From: Mucor racemosus
Taxonomy: Eukaryota > Mucoromycota > Mucoromycetes > Mucorales > Mucoraceae
Assembly: GCA_027405735.1 (NCBI GenBank)
Contig: JAPEHQ010000003.1
Coordinates: 2,108,001-2,172,000 of the forward strand
Length of the DNA: 64,000 nucleotides
Direction: 5' to 3'
Part shown: positions 12,796 through 23,782 of the stretch, one piece after another
How positions within the stretch are numbered: position 1 is the first letter of the stretch
Layout: every line of letters begins with the position of its first letter
Made by a program: the position numbers and the translations under genes
The notes under the pieces: model-generated
Seen by the model: only the letters and a program-made list of their open reading frames with translations
What the model was told of the DNA's origin: nothing
Database searches by the model: none

Positions 12796-13473
12796 ATGGT
12801 AAGTTATACATCATTGAAACCATCTATCCATCCATCTATTTAATCCATCGATTTGTATTAACGTTACATTTAATTTCTAGTCCAACAAGAAGGTTGCCCC
12901 CAAGGTCGTTGAGAAGGTTACTCTCGGTCCTCAAGTTCGTGAAGGTGAGCTCGTTTTCGGTGTTGCTCACATCTTTGCTTCTTTCAACGATACCTTCGTT
13001 CACATTACTGATCTTTCTGGTCGTGAAACCATCTCTCGTGTTACTGGTAAGTGTTATAGTTTATATAAAGGACGCCACTTTACATCTCTTAAAAAAGATG
13101 AAAGTCTGAGCGGCGTGTGTTTATTTGTTCATCATATTGACTTATACACATCCCCCTCCCTGTGTACCTTTTGTGTTTTTTGATTTTAGGTGGTATGCAA
13201 GTTAAGGCTGATCGTGATGAGTCTTCTCCTTATGCCGCTATGTTGGCTGCTCAACAAGTTGCTGCCAAGTGTAAGGAACTCGGTATCAACGCTCTTCACA
13301 TTAAGCTCAGAGCTACCGGTGGTACCGGTACCAAGACTCCCGGTCCTGGTGGTCAAGCTGCCCTTCGTGCTCTTGCCCGTGCTGGTATGAGAATTGGTCG
13401 TATTGAGGATGTCACTCCCATTCCCACTGATTCTACCCGTAGAAAGGGTGGTCGTCGTGGTCGTCGTCTTTAA
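12796..13473 (+). CDS. RPS14: 40S ribosomal protein uS11 (S14)
   Basis: Three exons: 12796-12798 (the ATG alone), 12881-13046, 13190-13473; 150 residues, the family length. The product reads MSNKKVAPK...[52 protein letters not shown], then [40 protein letters not shown], and ends in the basic tail [11 protein letters not shown] that contacts 18S rRNA. The first intron directly follows the start codon. Codon use is visibly more GC-ending (CTC, GTC, ACC, AAG) than in the neighbours, as expected for a highly expressed gene. Confidence 0.98.
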
Positions 13474-14201
13474 GCAAGTCGCTTCTTACGTACGCTATCT
13501 TTCTACAAACATTACTTTTTTATTTGCATTCAATTATAAATTAATAAACATTTTGTAATTGTTTTTACTTGTACATATTATATCTTCAAATCAAACTGCT
13601 TTTTTTAAGTAACTGATACAAAATACATTAGATTTAATGATAAGCTTGAGTTTTTTAAAGTACCTGCCACAAAAGTTAAGAAATATTATTGCAATGCGAA
13701 CATCAAAAAAGATTATATACATTAAAAGAGGCATCTGTCACCTTGAATGTAATACAAGTTTATAATTGAAAATATCGACTTTGTACCTGATTTGTTAAAA
13801 ACCAATAATTCTTTAAATCGTTATTTTGAGGCTAAATAAATCCTTAAATTGCATAAAAATCAAAAATCCAGATTAATTGTCAATCATGAAATCTTATCCA
13901 ATAGATGATGTTGCCCACCATTTGTTTTTGACAATTGAGTGCGGATTATCAGTAAATCAACTTATTCAAGAAATAAAGTTTTATGATTTTTTGGTATTTT
14001 TCTTGTACTTATTTGCTTACAGTTATTTATATATTATATATATAATATATATATATATATCAATATTTGAAATCCTCCAGCATTTTCTTAGAAATTGAAT
14101 GTAAAACACACTGTACTACAGTTTCGATTACACATAAATAGGACGTTTACTTATTAATTATTCGGTAGTTATCATTACCATATATGCTGGTTTTGGCTGA
14201 T
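13474..14201. other. start of the first repeat island, no gene
   Basis: 3' flank of uS11 (poly-A signal candidate AATAAA near 13543) followed by AT-rich DNA with a self-complementary TA-rich tract at ~14027-14060. A 73-codon open frame at 13877-14098 has no recognisable features. Confidence 0.5.
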
Positions 14202-14346
14202 TTAGCACTACACTATGAAGAAAAATCTCTTAATTCTCTTAATTGTGCTAGATTAAGGGAAATAAGAAAACTTTCACTGCTTATATTTTTGAATTTCGCA
14301 CAATTAAGACAATTAAGAGATTTTTCCTTCATAGTAGTAGTGCTAA
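14202..14346 (+). mobile_element. MITE-like element, family D copy 1
   Basis: 145 bp with near-perfect terminal inverted repeats of about 45 bp: TTAGCACTAC-ACTATGAAG at the left and CTTCATAGTAGTAGTGCTAA at the right, continuing inward as AAAAATCTCTTAATTCTC / its complement. A second copy in the opposite orientation lies at ~62809-62932. Size and structure fit a miniature inverted-repeat element or a long hairpin. No coding capacity. TTA...TAA at the ends is part of the inverted repeat, so a target duplication cannot be separated. Confidence 0.75.
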
Positions 14347-14860
14347 TTTTAAATGGCCTACTGAGCCACAAAACCTACTAGGGAAAAGTGGGTGCTTGAT
14401 TCCTACGGTTTGATCAGCAAATTAATGGGAAGCTAAAATTATACTTCTAAACACTGTTACAGCTGTAATATATATTTTGAAATTTGTAGCCCATTTGGAT
14501 CAATATTCATTGATTGCATGCATTTTTCCAATTGCTACATTTCTTTCAAGCAGAGAAAAAGGCTTTTTTTTTCAAAGACGTGTGCAAAGGTCCTTCAAAA
14601 ACAGCTTTTGGCCAATGAAATCAAAACATGTTCTTTGTACGTCTACTGTGCATTAAGTGCAACTTCAAAATTCAATTTCGAATCATTATTATTTGACATT
14701 ATAAGAATTTTCAAAGAATATTTAAAACAATTGATACAAAATAGATTGAACACATGTGAATTTTTGTTTATACATTTCCACAACGACTCTTGGAGGCTAA
14801 TAAACCTTTTGCAATTCTGTTGATCAACACCAGAAGTGCCTACCATTGCAATGGGAACTC
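14347..14860 (+). repeat. repeat family C, copy 1
   Basis: Matches the reverse strand of 38696-39260 and of 58920-59250, and the plus strand of ~20000-20240. Shared landmarks are ggatcaatattcattgatt, tcaagcagagaaaaagg, ccttcaaaaacagct and, with copy 2 only, ccattgcaatggga. Near its 5' side a reading SKWPTEPQ...IPTV-stop parallels SKWSTKPQ...IPAI-stop in the 38.7-39.3 kb copy, hinting at an old coding end. Confidence 0.65.
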
Positions 14861-15059
14861 ATCTTGATCCATCATATTCGGCGAGTGCTGGAGCAGCGTT
14901 TACTGACCTTAGTAGCTAGTAGGTATAAATACAGTAGATAATAGCTAATTTGCCGTCCAGTAATTTATCGAATGCACAATAACCCATGAAAGCTGCTATA
15001 TATCTGAAATACTTGTAGTCGTATACCTATTCGTATCTACAGTGGAATTACATAATAAA

Positions 15060-15640
15060 AACTAGCGTTCGCAAAATAACCGAGCCTAAGCGAGCGCAAG
15101 CAGTTTCAGCAAACATTTACCGAGACTAAAATATTTGAAAATTACTCAAGCAACCCCGAGCCTAAGCAACGGCTCATCTAGCAGTTGTATATTGAGCATT
15201 TTCAGTTTTGAAAGCAAGCAACCAAGCATAAATCAAGCATTATCTAATTTTTCAAAAAGTCAATCGAGTCAAGTATGAGCATATAAGCAATCGAACAAAT
15301 CCGAGTGCAAGTGCAAGCATTGTACTATATATTTTCAGCCTGATATTGGTTCAAAATGTGATGCATTTTGACATTTTTAAAGCTAAAATTAGGTATATTG
15401 GATAATTTTGCCCTGTGTTACATGCTTTGCTTACTTTATTTGAAAGTAAGTTTACATGCAAGAAAGCCTATTTTAATTTGAAGCATTTGAGTAAGCATAA
15501 AAGCAAGCTTTCAATAATTTTATCGAGCGCCAAGGAGGAAATTGCTAAAAAAAAATTAATCAAGCAAGCCAAAGCAACTACGGCCAAACTGTATGCTTCC
15601 CATGGGCATAATGATCTGTGCAGATGGGCAGAATAAACTT
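15060..15640. repeat. AAGC-rich low-complexity tract
   Basis: Over roughly 580 bp the tetramer AAGC and variants (gagcctaagc, caagcaacc, aagcataa, agcaagcc) recur every 10-25 bases, much denser than in flanking DNA. There is no fixed period, so it is not a simple tandem array. The open frame at 15415-15636 (KHLSKHKSKLS, KKKLIKQAKATTAK) is a by-product of the Lys/Ala/Ser codons this composition gives. Confidence 0.4.
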
Positions 15641-16803
15641 TTTTGCGCAGATCAGGCAGCCCAGATGAACAGACCAATGAGATCAAGGTTTTCTGGTCAA
15701 TTTACTAAAGTATATCATGTTACGCCAGGAGATTATATCAATCTCAAAGCTAAAATATGTGCTAAATAAATCATTTAATAAAGGAAAACAGCTATAAAAT
15801 GAAAGAGCACACTAAAACTACAGAACTTTATTATGAGGAGATCGAAACATCTTCTTTTATATTCACATTCTCTAATTATATGACTAGTCTAAAATGAGTC
15901 CATATATATATATATATATCCAATCAAGTCTAGCTGACACGCACTAGTTCCAAATTCCTCAATACATACAGTATAAACAGAGCTTTATAGCATAATACAC
16001 AGCAATGTAGAACTTATCATATCAGACGGTGTCGTAATCTTAACCAACAAGGAATGTACACAGATCTATGGACGCAACATATCAATCATAATTAATATAA
16101 TTAATATAATTAATAATGAAGATAATTTGAACAGCTTAAAGCAGATGTGAGTTACTCTGATTCCACAGGATTGCCTTAATATTATTGACAAGATACAGGC
16201 GTATTCAGTTCAAAACGCTTGAGACAATTTAATTATGTTCATTTACATGTTTTATCATCTCTTGGCATTCAATTGCTATATTTGATTTTAATGTTTCGTT
16301 TATATTATTAATCGGCTCGTTCGTCTACTATTAGAGTTAACTCACTATATTTGATTAGCGTATCTATAATAACCATCCATTATTAGGTCCTCATGGCATG
16401 CAAAACTATTAAAAGGGGTCGTCTAATCTCAAATTTATCTGATTCAACTGCTGATGCTAAACTAGCATCAAATTAGTTTTGTAGACATGCAATAAAGTAA
16501 GACATTTAATCAAGTACAATGTTGGCGTTCAATGTATTTCAGTTAAATTGAACAGATAGAGATATGATGGTTTATGCTGCAGAGTTTTATGAATGTGGGA
16601 GAGAGCTCAGATTTATGAACACAAAAAAATGATTTAAATTGCTAAACTTCGTCGACCTGTACGAGATTTTTTTGTGGCGATACCTGGTAACTCAAGTGTA
16701 ATTTAGGCATTTAATTGTCAAATGTATCGAATCAAGGTAAAGTTGGTTGATTGATATAAGGGATAATAAATACAATGTCATTTACTAAATAGGTGAATAT
16801 AAG
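15641..16803. other. AT-rich spacer in repeat island
   Basis: No gene recognised. Contains a (TA)n run at ~15903-15920 and an attaatataa-type short tandem repeat near 16090-16115. A short stretch at ~16024-16080 translates to DGVVILTNKECTQIYGRN in one frame, possibly a gene relic, but too short to place. Confidence 0.35.
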
Positions 16804-19643
16804 TGTATAAAGCAAAGCTTACTTTTGAATGAAAGTACTAAGTATTTTGATTAATATCAATAAGTTCAAAAAGCATAGTTAAATGCAATCATTGCTACTC
16901 AATCGCATAATTTGATATGCAGAAAACTCCTGAAGTATTTATTCTTTTTTTTTTTTTTGGCAATGCTACAAATTATCGTTTAATATGACTAAATATTAAT
17001 GAATCAGAGAAAATGCAACTGGTAAAGAACTGATACCCAATGCACATCAAGGTCAAGATTGATAAAAAATGCATTCATTGTATGGTGAAAATCGCAACAT
17101 TTTGATGGATAGAAATTACAGGACCAAGGTGTTGTATTTGTCCCAGGATTTTTAAAAGTGTTTAAAAAAAGCATACTTTATCAAACTTACTTGGATATTA
17201 AATACTCACCATATACTATTAGTATCATGGTTTTTATTTAATTGTTGTACTATTAAAAGGCAAGCTTTTCATAGCTTATAACAATGACAATGGGATGTAT
17301 CTGATTTTATATTGAGATTTATCATAAGGCGGGCTGATGATACTTTTAATACTACTGTAGATGGAACCAGTCAATTTAATTTATGAAATTTGAATGCAGA
17401 TACCGAGAAATTATTTGTAAGAACTTTAGCTGGCTCTGGTAAAGCATTGAATAAATTGGCTTGTTGGTAATAATAGATTCCAGTGATGGTCATGTTTATG
17501 TTTACGATATTTGAGAGGGAAGACTAAAACTTAATGTAAATTACCTCTAACGCAATAATTATAAAGCAAGACCATATTATCATCAAATAATCTACCACAC
17601 AACAATATTACCATGTATAAATATTCATAGTAATTAGCTTGAATCAAGTGGATACAGCATCGTAAATTCTTGAAAAAGTTCTCATGTATTATAAAATCTC
17701 TTATTTTTAAGACAAATAAGGCCTACAAACGGAATATTAATTTAGAAAATTAATTTTGTCCAGATCATCAATTTTGACATTTTTTAAATTTTTTTTTCTG
17801 GTTTTGCAAATCTAGAGTTAATTATACTACCAATTACAAAAACAAAAAATATACAAATATACAGAATTCAGCGCTCTATTTGCTCAATAAAAAATACCAA
17901 ACATTTTTATTGCAAAATATTACATGGAAATCCTTTAATCAAAAAACCGTTTTTGGGCCAAAAGTACAAAGTTTCATTACTTAACATTTAATATTAAGCT
18001 TTTATAAAATATGTATTAGTTATGGCTACAATTTTCTCTCACAATGTAATATATTTAAACGTTGATTTTGGTATCAAAAATTGATTTTTCTGTTTTTTGA
18101 TCAAAATCATGTGTGTTGGTAAGGATAAAATGAGCCCCGAAAATGTCCGCTATAAAAACTGAATTTTCAGACCGTACGTGGTTAAATATAAGAAAAGTTT
18201 TCTAAAAAAAACGCTTCCTTATTTAAAACGTAGATATACCATAATATAAGAGACTTAGTCATTCAATCTTGCTATGCTCAATTACAGTGTCGCTTTACGG
18301 GCTCGCTTTTGCAATTTTTTAATGAATGTTCAGTATGATATGACAGACGGTTTTTTTGGTAGAAAAATATATGTTTCTATGTTAACAGATATTGCCCATT
18401 TAGTTTAGTTTATGGTTCATGCTGCGCTGTAATACTGTTTTTACATTGGCTGAAATGAACAATTTAGCAGGGTTTTAACTGCACTAAATAATGTAAAGCC
18501 TTGAAATAAAATCCTTTTCTATGTGTGTTCCTCTCTTTTGTTTTCATATTCCAAGGATATATTCCCCGTTGTTTGATGAGGCATATCAGACTATCAAGCT
18601 GATATTTTTTTTCTTTTATTTGAATACACATGCTAACATAAGGGAGTGATGTTTTTAATATAGTAAGTAGAAGTCTATATTATTAGAGACTGATATTTTC
18701 ATTTTACCGCATTCTAAAATCAAATATCATTATTTACTACTGTATTTTTGGACGTATTTCTTGATTACCAGATCAAATCGAAGGCAATGATATTTATATT
18801 TACTCAATGAAAAGCTAGAACTGGCTACAAACCCACGAAATATTCCAGAAAAGTGATAAAATTTCAAATGATATAGAAACACACAAAAAGAATAATCTAA
18901 TGTCTTGCTTATTAATAACCATAGTTTTGATCGTAGCTATACTTGAAAACAAATATTTTTACAGCTGACGATCGTAAACTAAAATAGTAAGTTTAAAGAA
19001 GGTTAATTTGTTTAGATTTTATGTGTGATAAAGTAATAACAACAGTAACCTTATATCTGGCTTGCATATAATTTTAAGAAGTAAACGTTATTTAATAAGT
19101 TTATGTTCGAGCAAAAACCATTGTTGCTGTAAACATTATAGCTATAAACATATTTACAAATGGTAATAATCGTAAATATGCTGGTTCTTCCATGTATTAT
19201 TGCTCTACATCAACAACGTATTGAATTGTATTGTCTATTATAATCTATGTTAATAAAAGCAAATGTAATTTAAAACCTCATTCCAGTAAAAAATGCAATG
19301 GGATTTTGAGAACGGCACGATACTCATGTGCAAATCAATTTGTATCCATACAATCAGCTCATTATTATGCTCATAATCAGATTTTATTATTATGCACAAA
19401 TAGGGATAATGATATGCTTATGGGCAATTCTATTATTATACACATATGGGATTGATGTCATGCACATGGACAGAATCTATAATTCTGCATATACAGGCTT
19501 AGCGTTGTGCCCCTGTGCAGTTTCTTTTGTTGTACCCATCATGTACATCTTGTTGTCGTTATTTTTAGCCATATGCAGTGGGCACAACAGCTCAGGCTAT
19601 AGTGTGGAGCCCACCTGCTGGGCACAACAAAATCATCTTGCGC
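16804..19643 (+). repeat. repeat family B, copy 1 (~2.8 kb)
   Basis: Aligns nearly end to end, in the same orientation, with 56171-58869. The left end begins tgtataaagcaaagcttac in both copies. Shared internal blocks include ggcgggctgatgatac, ccgtttttgggccaaaa and gctagaactggctacaaaccc. The right ends share gcacaacagctcaggctatag and runs of (g)gcacaac. No long open frame, LTR or clear terminal inverted repeats were found. Copy 1 carries an extra ~140 bp (17397-17536) missing from copy 2. Confidence 0.8.
17397..17536 (+). pseudogene. decayed WD40-type coding fragment inside repeat B copy 1
   Basis: In one frame the segment reads DTEKLFVRTLAGSGKALNKL followed by ACW and stops. In another it reads IDSSDGHVYVYDI-stop-EGRLKL. 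The SSDGHVYVYDI string is the typical end of a WD40 repeat, so this looks like a fragment of a WD40 protein gene with an internal deletion and stops. It is flanked by AATG on both sides, and the paralogous repeat at ~56766 has a single AATG with no insert. It cannot encode a functional product. Confidence 0.5.
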
Positions 19644-19999
19644 AGTGCTACAAAAAATAGTAATTAAACAAAAAAAGCGTTGCGAATACAATTATAACAA
19701 CTCTTTGATATTTATTTAAGATATAAAGTAAAGCAAAGGTTTATGGATTACCATAGCCTTTGTGATATATATTATACTATTTTCTAATTCTATTAATAAT
19801 ACAGTAATAAGATCTTGTTGAAGCAAGATCTTCATGGTTTAGTTCCTAGTTTGGAAGTACCAGTGGTACAATTTGACATTTTAAAGTTTTTTTGTGTGAT
19901 TTAAAGTTATTAGATCTTAGATGTTGACTAAGGTCAATTTGATTACTAAACAAACTTGATATATGTAGTTTACTACACGCAGCACAGGTCGGCGGTAGT
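19644..19999. other. AT-rich spacer
   Basis: No gene or repeat match seen between repeat B copy 1 and the next C/A composite. A short inverted repeat, agatcttgttg/aagcaagatct, lies near 19810-19833. Confidence 0.35.
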
Positions 20000-21645
20000 A
20001 TTGGGTCAATGTTTATTGATTATTACAAGCATTTTTCCAGTTCCTTCAATTTTTTTAAGCAGAGGAAGAGAGGTTTTTTGTCGAAAATGATGGTATACTT
20101 CTTCAAAAATAGCTGTTAGCTAGTGAAATTAAGATATGTTTTTTGTATATCCACTATGTATCAAATTTGATCCATTATTTGATTTTATAAAAATGCTCAG
20201 AATATCTGAAGCAGTCCATACTACAAATAGGTTAAGCAAGTACGAGTTTTGATTTCTCCATTTCTATACAACAGTATCAATTCGGGGAAGCTGAAACTTT
20301 TGAAATTCATTGAGATGAGGTTTTTATTGTCGGTTTTTATGGCTGTAGGAAAAGAGGCTCCAGATGGGGATTCAAATGGTTTTCAAATGTTTTCGCTTAA
20401 TATTGAGTCGTATCACATAAACTCTTTGAAGGAGATGTACATCTTCATTCACCCTTCACTTTATAGGCCATTGATATCTCTCAAAAAATAGAAATATTAC
20501 CTCCAGAATATCAGTGCACTGGCCAAATGTTGACCAGAATTCATCAAGATTTACCTAAAATAGGTTGTAAAAATTGAGCGCCTAAATTAAGGTGTTGGTT
20601 TTTTGTATTTACAAGGTAAATGCAACTTTACGCTACTTTGCAGTTTTTGTTTCAACAAAAAATATGGATTTTTCGTCGAGATAATCAAAGTAATAGTTTA
20701 CATTACAGCTTAACCCTATGCTAACTGAGCTCCAAAATTGATTTATAAAAATCGACCAGAAAATGATCAAAAACACAAAATTGCTTCGTGGCTCATGAAC
20801 GGCAAAGTAAGTTAAAATAGCTGAATAAATGGTTATTACACAGTTTTAAATTCTGCATCCAGCTAAGTAAAATTCAAACAAATGTTTCATATTAAATTTT
20901 GCACAAAAGACCATTGAAATTTCGAAGGTTTTTTGAAGGTACGCATCACTTTTTATAAACATATTTTAAAAATAAGTAATGAAAAGGATGCACAACAAAA
21001 TTATCTATCGATCGAGCTATTGTTGAACCTTCTAGCTGCATTTGTCGTAGAGAAAACAAGATTTTTGTGATTTTTTTTTCAATTTCAGAATTTGGGACGA
21101 GGGTATACAAGGGAAAATTGGGAGGTAAAAGCGAAGGTATCCCTTTGCACACATTTTTGGGGATATCTCCACGAAAAATTTATGTTTTGAAAAAAACTAA
21201 ATTGGGTCCAAGAGAGCTCAACAAGGTTGATGACATGAGTATAAAAAAAGTACTGCTCAATTTAACAAATATCTTAAAACCTACTACAAAAGTATCAAAA
21301 AAAATAAAAAAAATAAAAATGCTCAAAAACTTTTTATACCGAAATATGTTGTAAAGTGCTTAAAAACAAGTAAGTTTTATTATTAAAAAATGTTCGTATA
21401 GCTTAATTTATTGCAAAGATATGAAGATTCAAAGTTTTCAATTTTTACCAGTGAAATACCTGTAAAAATCTGAAACATTAGCACTGAAGACGTTATACCA
21501 ACTGCAAAAAATAAGATATTTCCGGATACTCATTTTTATATTAGAGGTAAACATCTCAGGTATATTGCCATATAATTTTTTCCTGGTGTTATTTAGTGAA
21601 AAGTAAAAGTAGAGCAAGAATGAAAAGTGGAACCCAGATTTCAAG
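20000..21645 (+). repeat. composite repeat C+A, copy 2
   Basis: The first ~240 bp match family C (14.5 kb copy), and the sequence passes directly into family A, which is recognisable from ~20270 to 21645. This is the only copy where the two parts are contiguous, so it suggests C is the 5' portion of one ~1.6-2 kb unit. The open frame at 21067-21354 (GTRVYKGKLGGK...ISPRKIYVLKKTKLGPREL) corresponds to that of copy 1. Confidence 0.7.
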
Positions 21646-22108
21646 AAAAAGGCTGCGCCATCAACAAGATCTGAAATATTACCAAATTAACGTGAATTTA
21701 CTATTATGGTTTATGGATCGTGTAACGCATAGAACAGAATAACAAATTCTGTGATGTTTTTTTTTTGCTGCGGTTCCAAGTTTTTCATCTTTATTGAACA
21801 GCTTTAGAGAACATCATTAGGGTCCCGATCAATCTGATTAATAATCATAGAACGAATTTATTTGACGTTCATTCAGTAAGAATTGAATCCATACGTGTAT
21901 ATATTTACAAGCAGATTGCAATGACATGACAAAGGGATTCTTAAAGCAATATATAAATCTTAAATAGATTTTAAAGTTGAGCACTATTTACTTTATTGAA
22001 TTTTTTTTTGGCATTTCACAAATCGGAATTACTGGATTTTACATAAATCTCAGTCCCTGTCAAAAAAAAAACTCTTTCTGTGCTTCTCTTTCTCATTGTT
22101 TCTGGAAA
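21646..22108. other. spacer / promoter of the acyltransferase gene
   Basis: No gene. The last ~60 bases before the ATG are pyrimidine-rich (ctttctgtgcttctctttctc). Confidence 0.4.
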
Positions 22109-23225
22109 ATGACCATTCAATTGTACAAGTGGTCCTCTAGAGATCAAATCGATCAATTCAAGAAATACCTCGCTCAAAATGGGCCTACTACATCAACCAT
22201 GTTGGGTCTTCTTCTTCAAACTGGTCTATACCCTTCCGTAGATCCTATTGAGCCTGTTTATTGGACATCACACCCTGACCCTTTCAATACAAGCGAAGTT
22301 GTTGTTTGGATTGTAGACAGAGGTGAGTGTACTTTACGTACACTTGTTAGCTCCAAGATCTATTTGGACAAAGCTCCCATGGATCTCGAGAGACTGAGCA
22401 AAGCAAGAACTGATGTATATGATAGCGATAAGCCATTGTTTGTTAACCCTGATGATGAAGCTTTGTATCAGCATAGTTTGCAAGTTTTTGAGTCAGTTAT
22501 GGATTATTTTTTCACACAAAACTATACAGTAAATGATGGTAATATGGATTAGTGTTTTATATTAATGAATTGGCAAAAACTAAATGCTTTTATTTATAGA
22601 AATTAAATTGGATGATGTTGGTTTATTATGGACACCTGCATTACGCAAATTGTTGAATATGAAACCTCTTTCTAGATGTTTTATTTTCGTAAGACAGGCA
22701 TCGCTTCCATTACCACCTATTCAGTTACCTGAAGGAGCTACTATGTATAATTTAACAAACAAGGAAGAGATAATGCTTACTAGAAATAGAAACAAAATTC
22801 CTTTTGATCTTAAATATGTTGAGGATGGTTGCCATATATCTAGTGGAATTCGAGTAAATGGAGATTTAGCTGCCAATGCTTTTACGCATAGAGATAGTAG
22901 AGTATTGCAATTTGTTGTTTTTAAAGTATTTAGGATTAACATATATATATTTTTCCTAGTGCTTGTTGGTGCGCTTCATGTGTTGCCCGAGTATCGCCGT
23001 AGAGGATTCGCCGAAATGATATTATCAGATATTTGCAGACAACACAGGGACTTTTTCAAACGTCATTTATCAGCAGATACTTCTTTTGAACGTCTTTATT
23101 ACACTGCTTGTGTTGAAACATACAACGATATTAGTGCTAGCTTTTTCACAAAATCTGGTTGGACTAACTTTGGTCTTGGTACACAATGGATTCAAGGACA
23201 AAAGAAAACTCAACCACAATTATAG
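22109..23225 (+). CDS. GNAT-superfamily N-acyltransferase
   Basis: Three exons: 22109-22538, 22600-22896, 22960-23225; 330 residues. The ATG at 22109 (context GAAAATGACC) was chosen over an upstream in-frame start with no coding character. The C-terminal GNAT core is clear: SSGIRVNGDLAANAFTHRD (strand 4), then LVGALHVLPEYRRRGFAEMIL, whose R-R-R-G-F/A is the acetyl-CoA pyrophosphate loop, and ETYNDISASFFTKSGW for the closing strands. The N-terminal half (YKWSSRDQIDQFKKYL...TSEVVVWIVDRG) resembles the glycine-N-acyltransferase-like group. The second intron (63 nt, donor A|GTAGAG) is a multiple of three and could be read through, but removing it places THRD next to LVGALHV as in GNAT proteins. 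The acyl acceptor is unknown. Confidence 0.78.
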
Positions 23226-23782
23226 ACATCATAAAAAGGATTTAATTACAAATTATTCGTTTTAAATGGCTGGAATATTAGTTTTGCCTCAATTCCATTC
23301 AATTGCTGTATCACGTAGCACTTGGAATAGAGAAATTGTCATGTTTACAAGAACATGCGATTACATTTGTTTGTGATAATTTGTAATTTTGTAATTTTTA
23401 TACTTTATATAAAATGAAATTATACATTTATACATATTTTAAAATCATAACTATGAATATTCATCATGATGATGCCATAAAGATATAAAAAATACTTTCA
23501 AACCACAAGCATTTTGACTGGAGAAAATGTCTCGGCTCTTGATTTCATAGACGGAAATGCTCTCCTTTGTTAAACCTATGATTCGCAGCGATTTAGTCTA
23601 ATGTAACTATCTAATTCTGTAGTATACTATATCGTTTGTCCGTGACTCCATTCTAGACATTCTTACTGGACAAACCTAATCCCAACACATCCCAGAAATA
23701 GACAGAACCAAAACCTTTTTTCCTGTTTGAGATTCTTTTTCTTTTTCTCTTTTTCTCTCTCTTTTTTCTCTCTATATTCAAT
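23226..23782. promoter_or_regulatory. intergenic region with long CT tract before the lipid phosphatase
   Basis: The 60 bases before the ATG at 23783 are almost pure pyrimidine (ttctttttctctttttctc...), a common fungal core promoter / 5' UTR feature. The upstream part holds the 3' end of the acyltransferase gene. Confidence 0.45.

Noticed and set aside
13877..14098. 73-codon frame in the spacer after uS11
   Set aside because: The second half is microsatellite-derived; the first half is too short and unmatched.
15060..15640. CRISPR-like array
   Set aside because: The recurring units are only 4-10 bases with irregular spacing, and the DNA is clearly eukaryotic.
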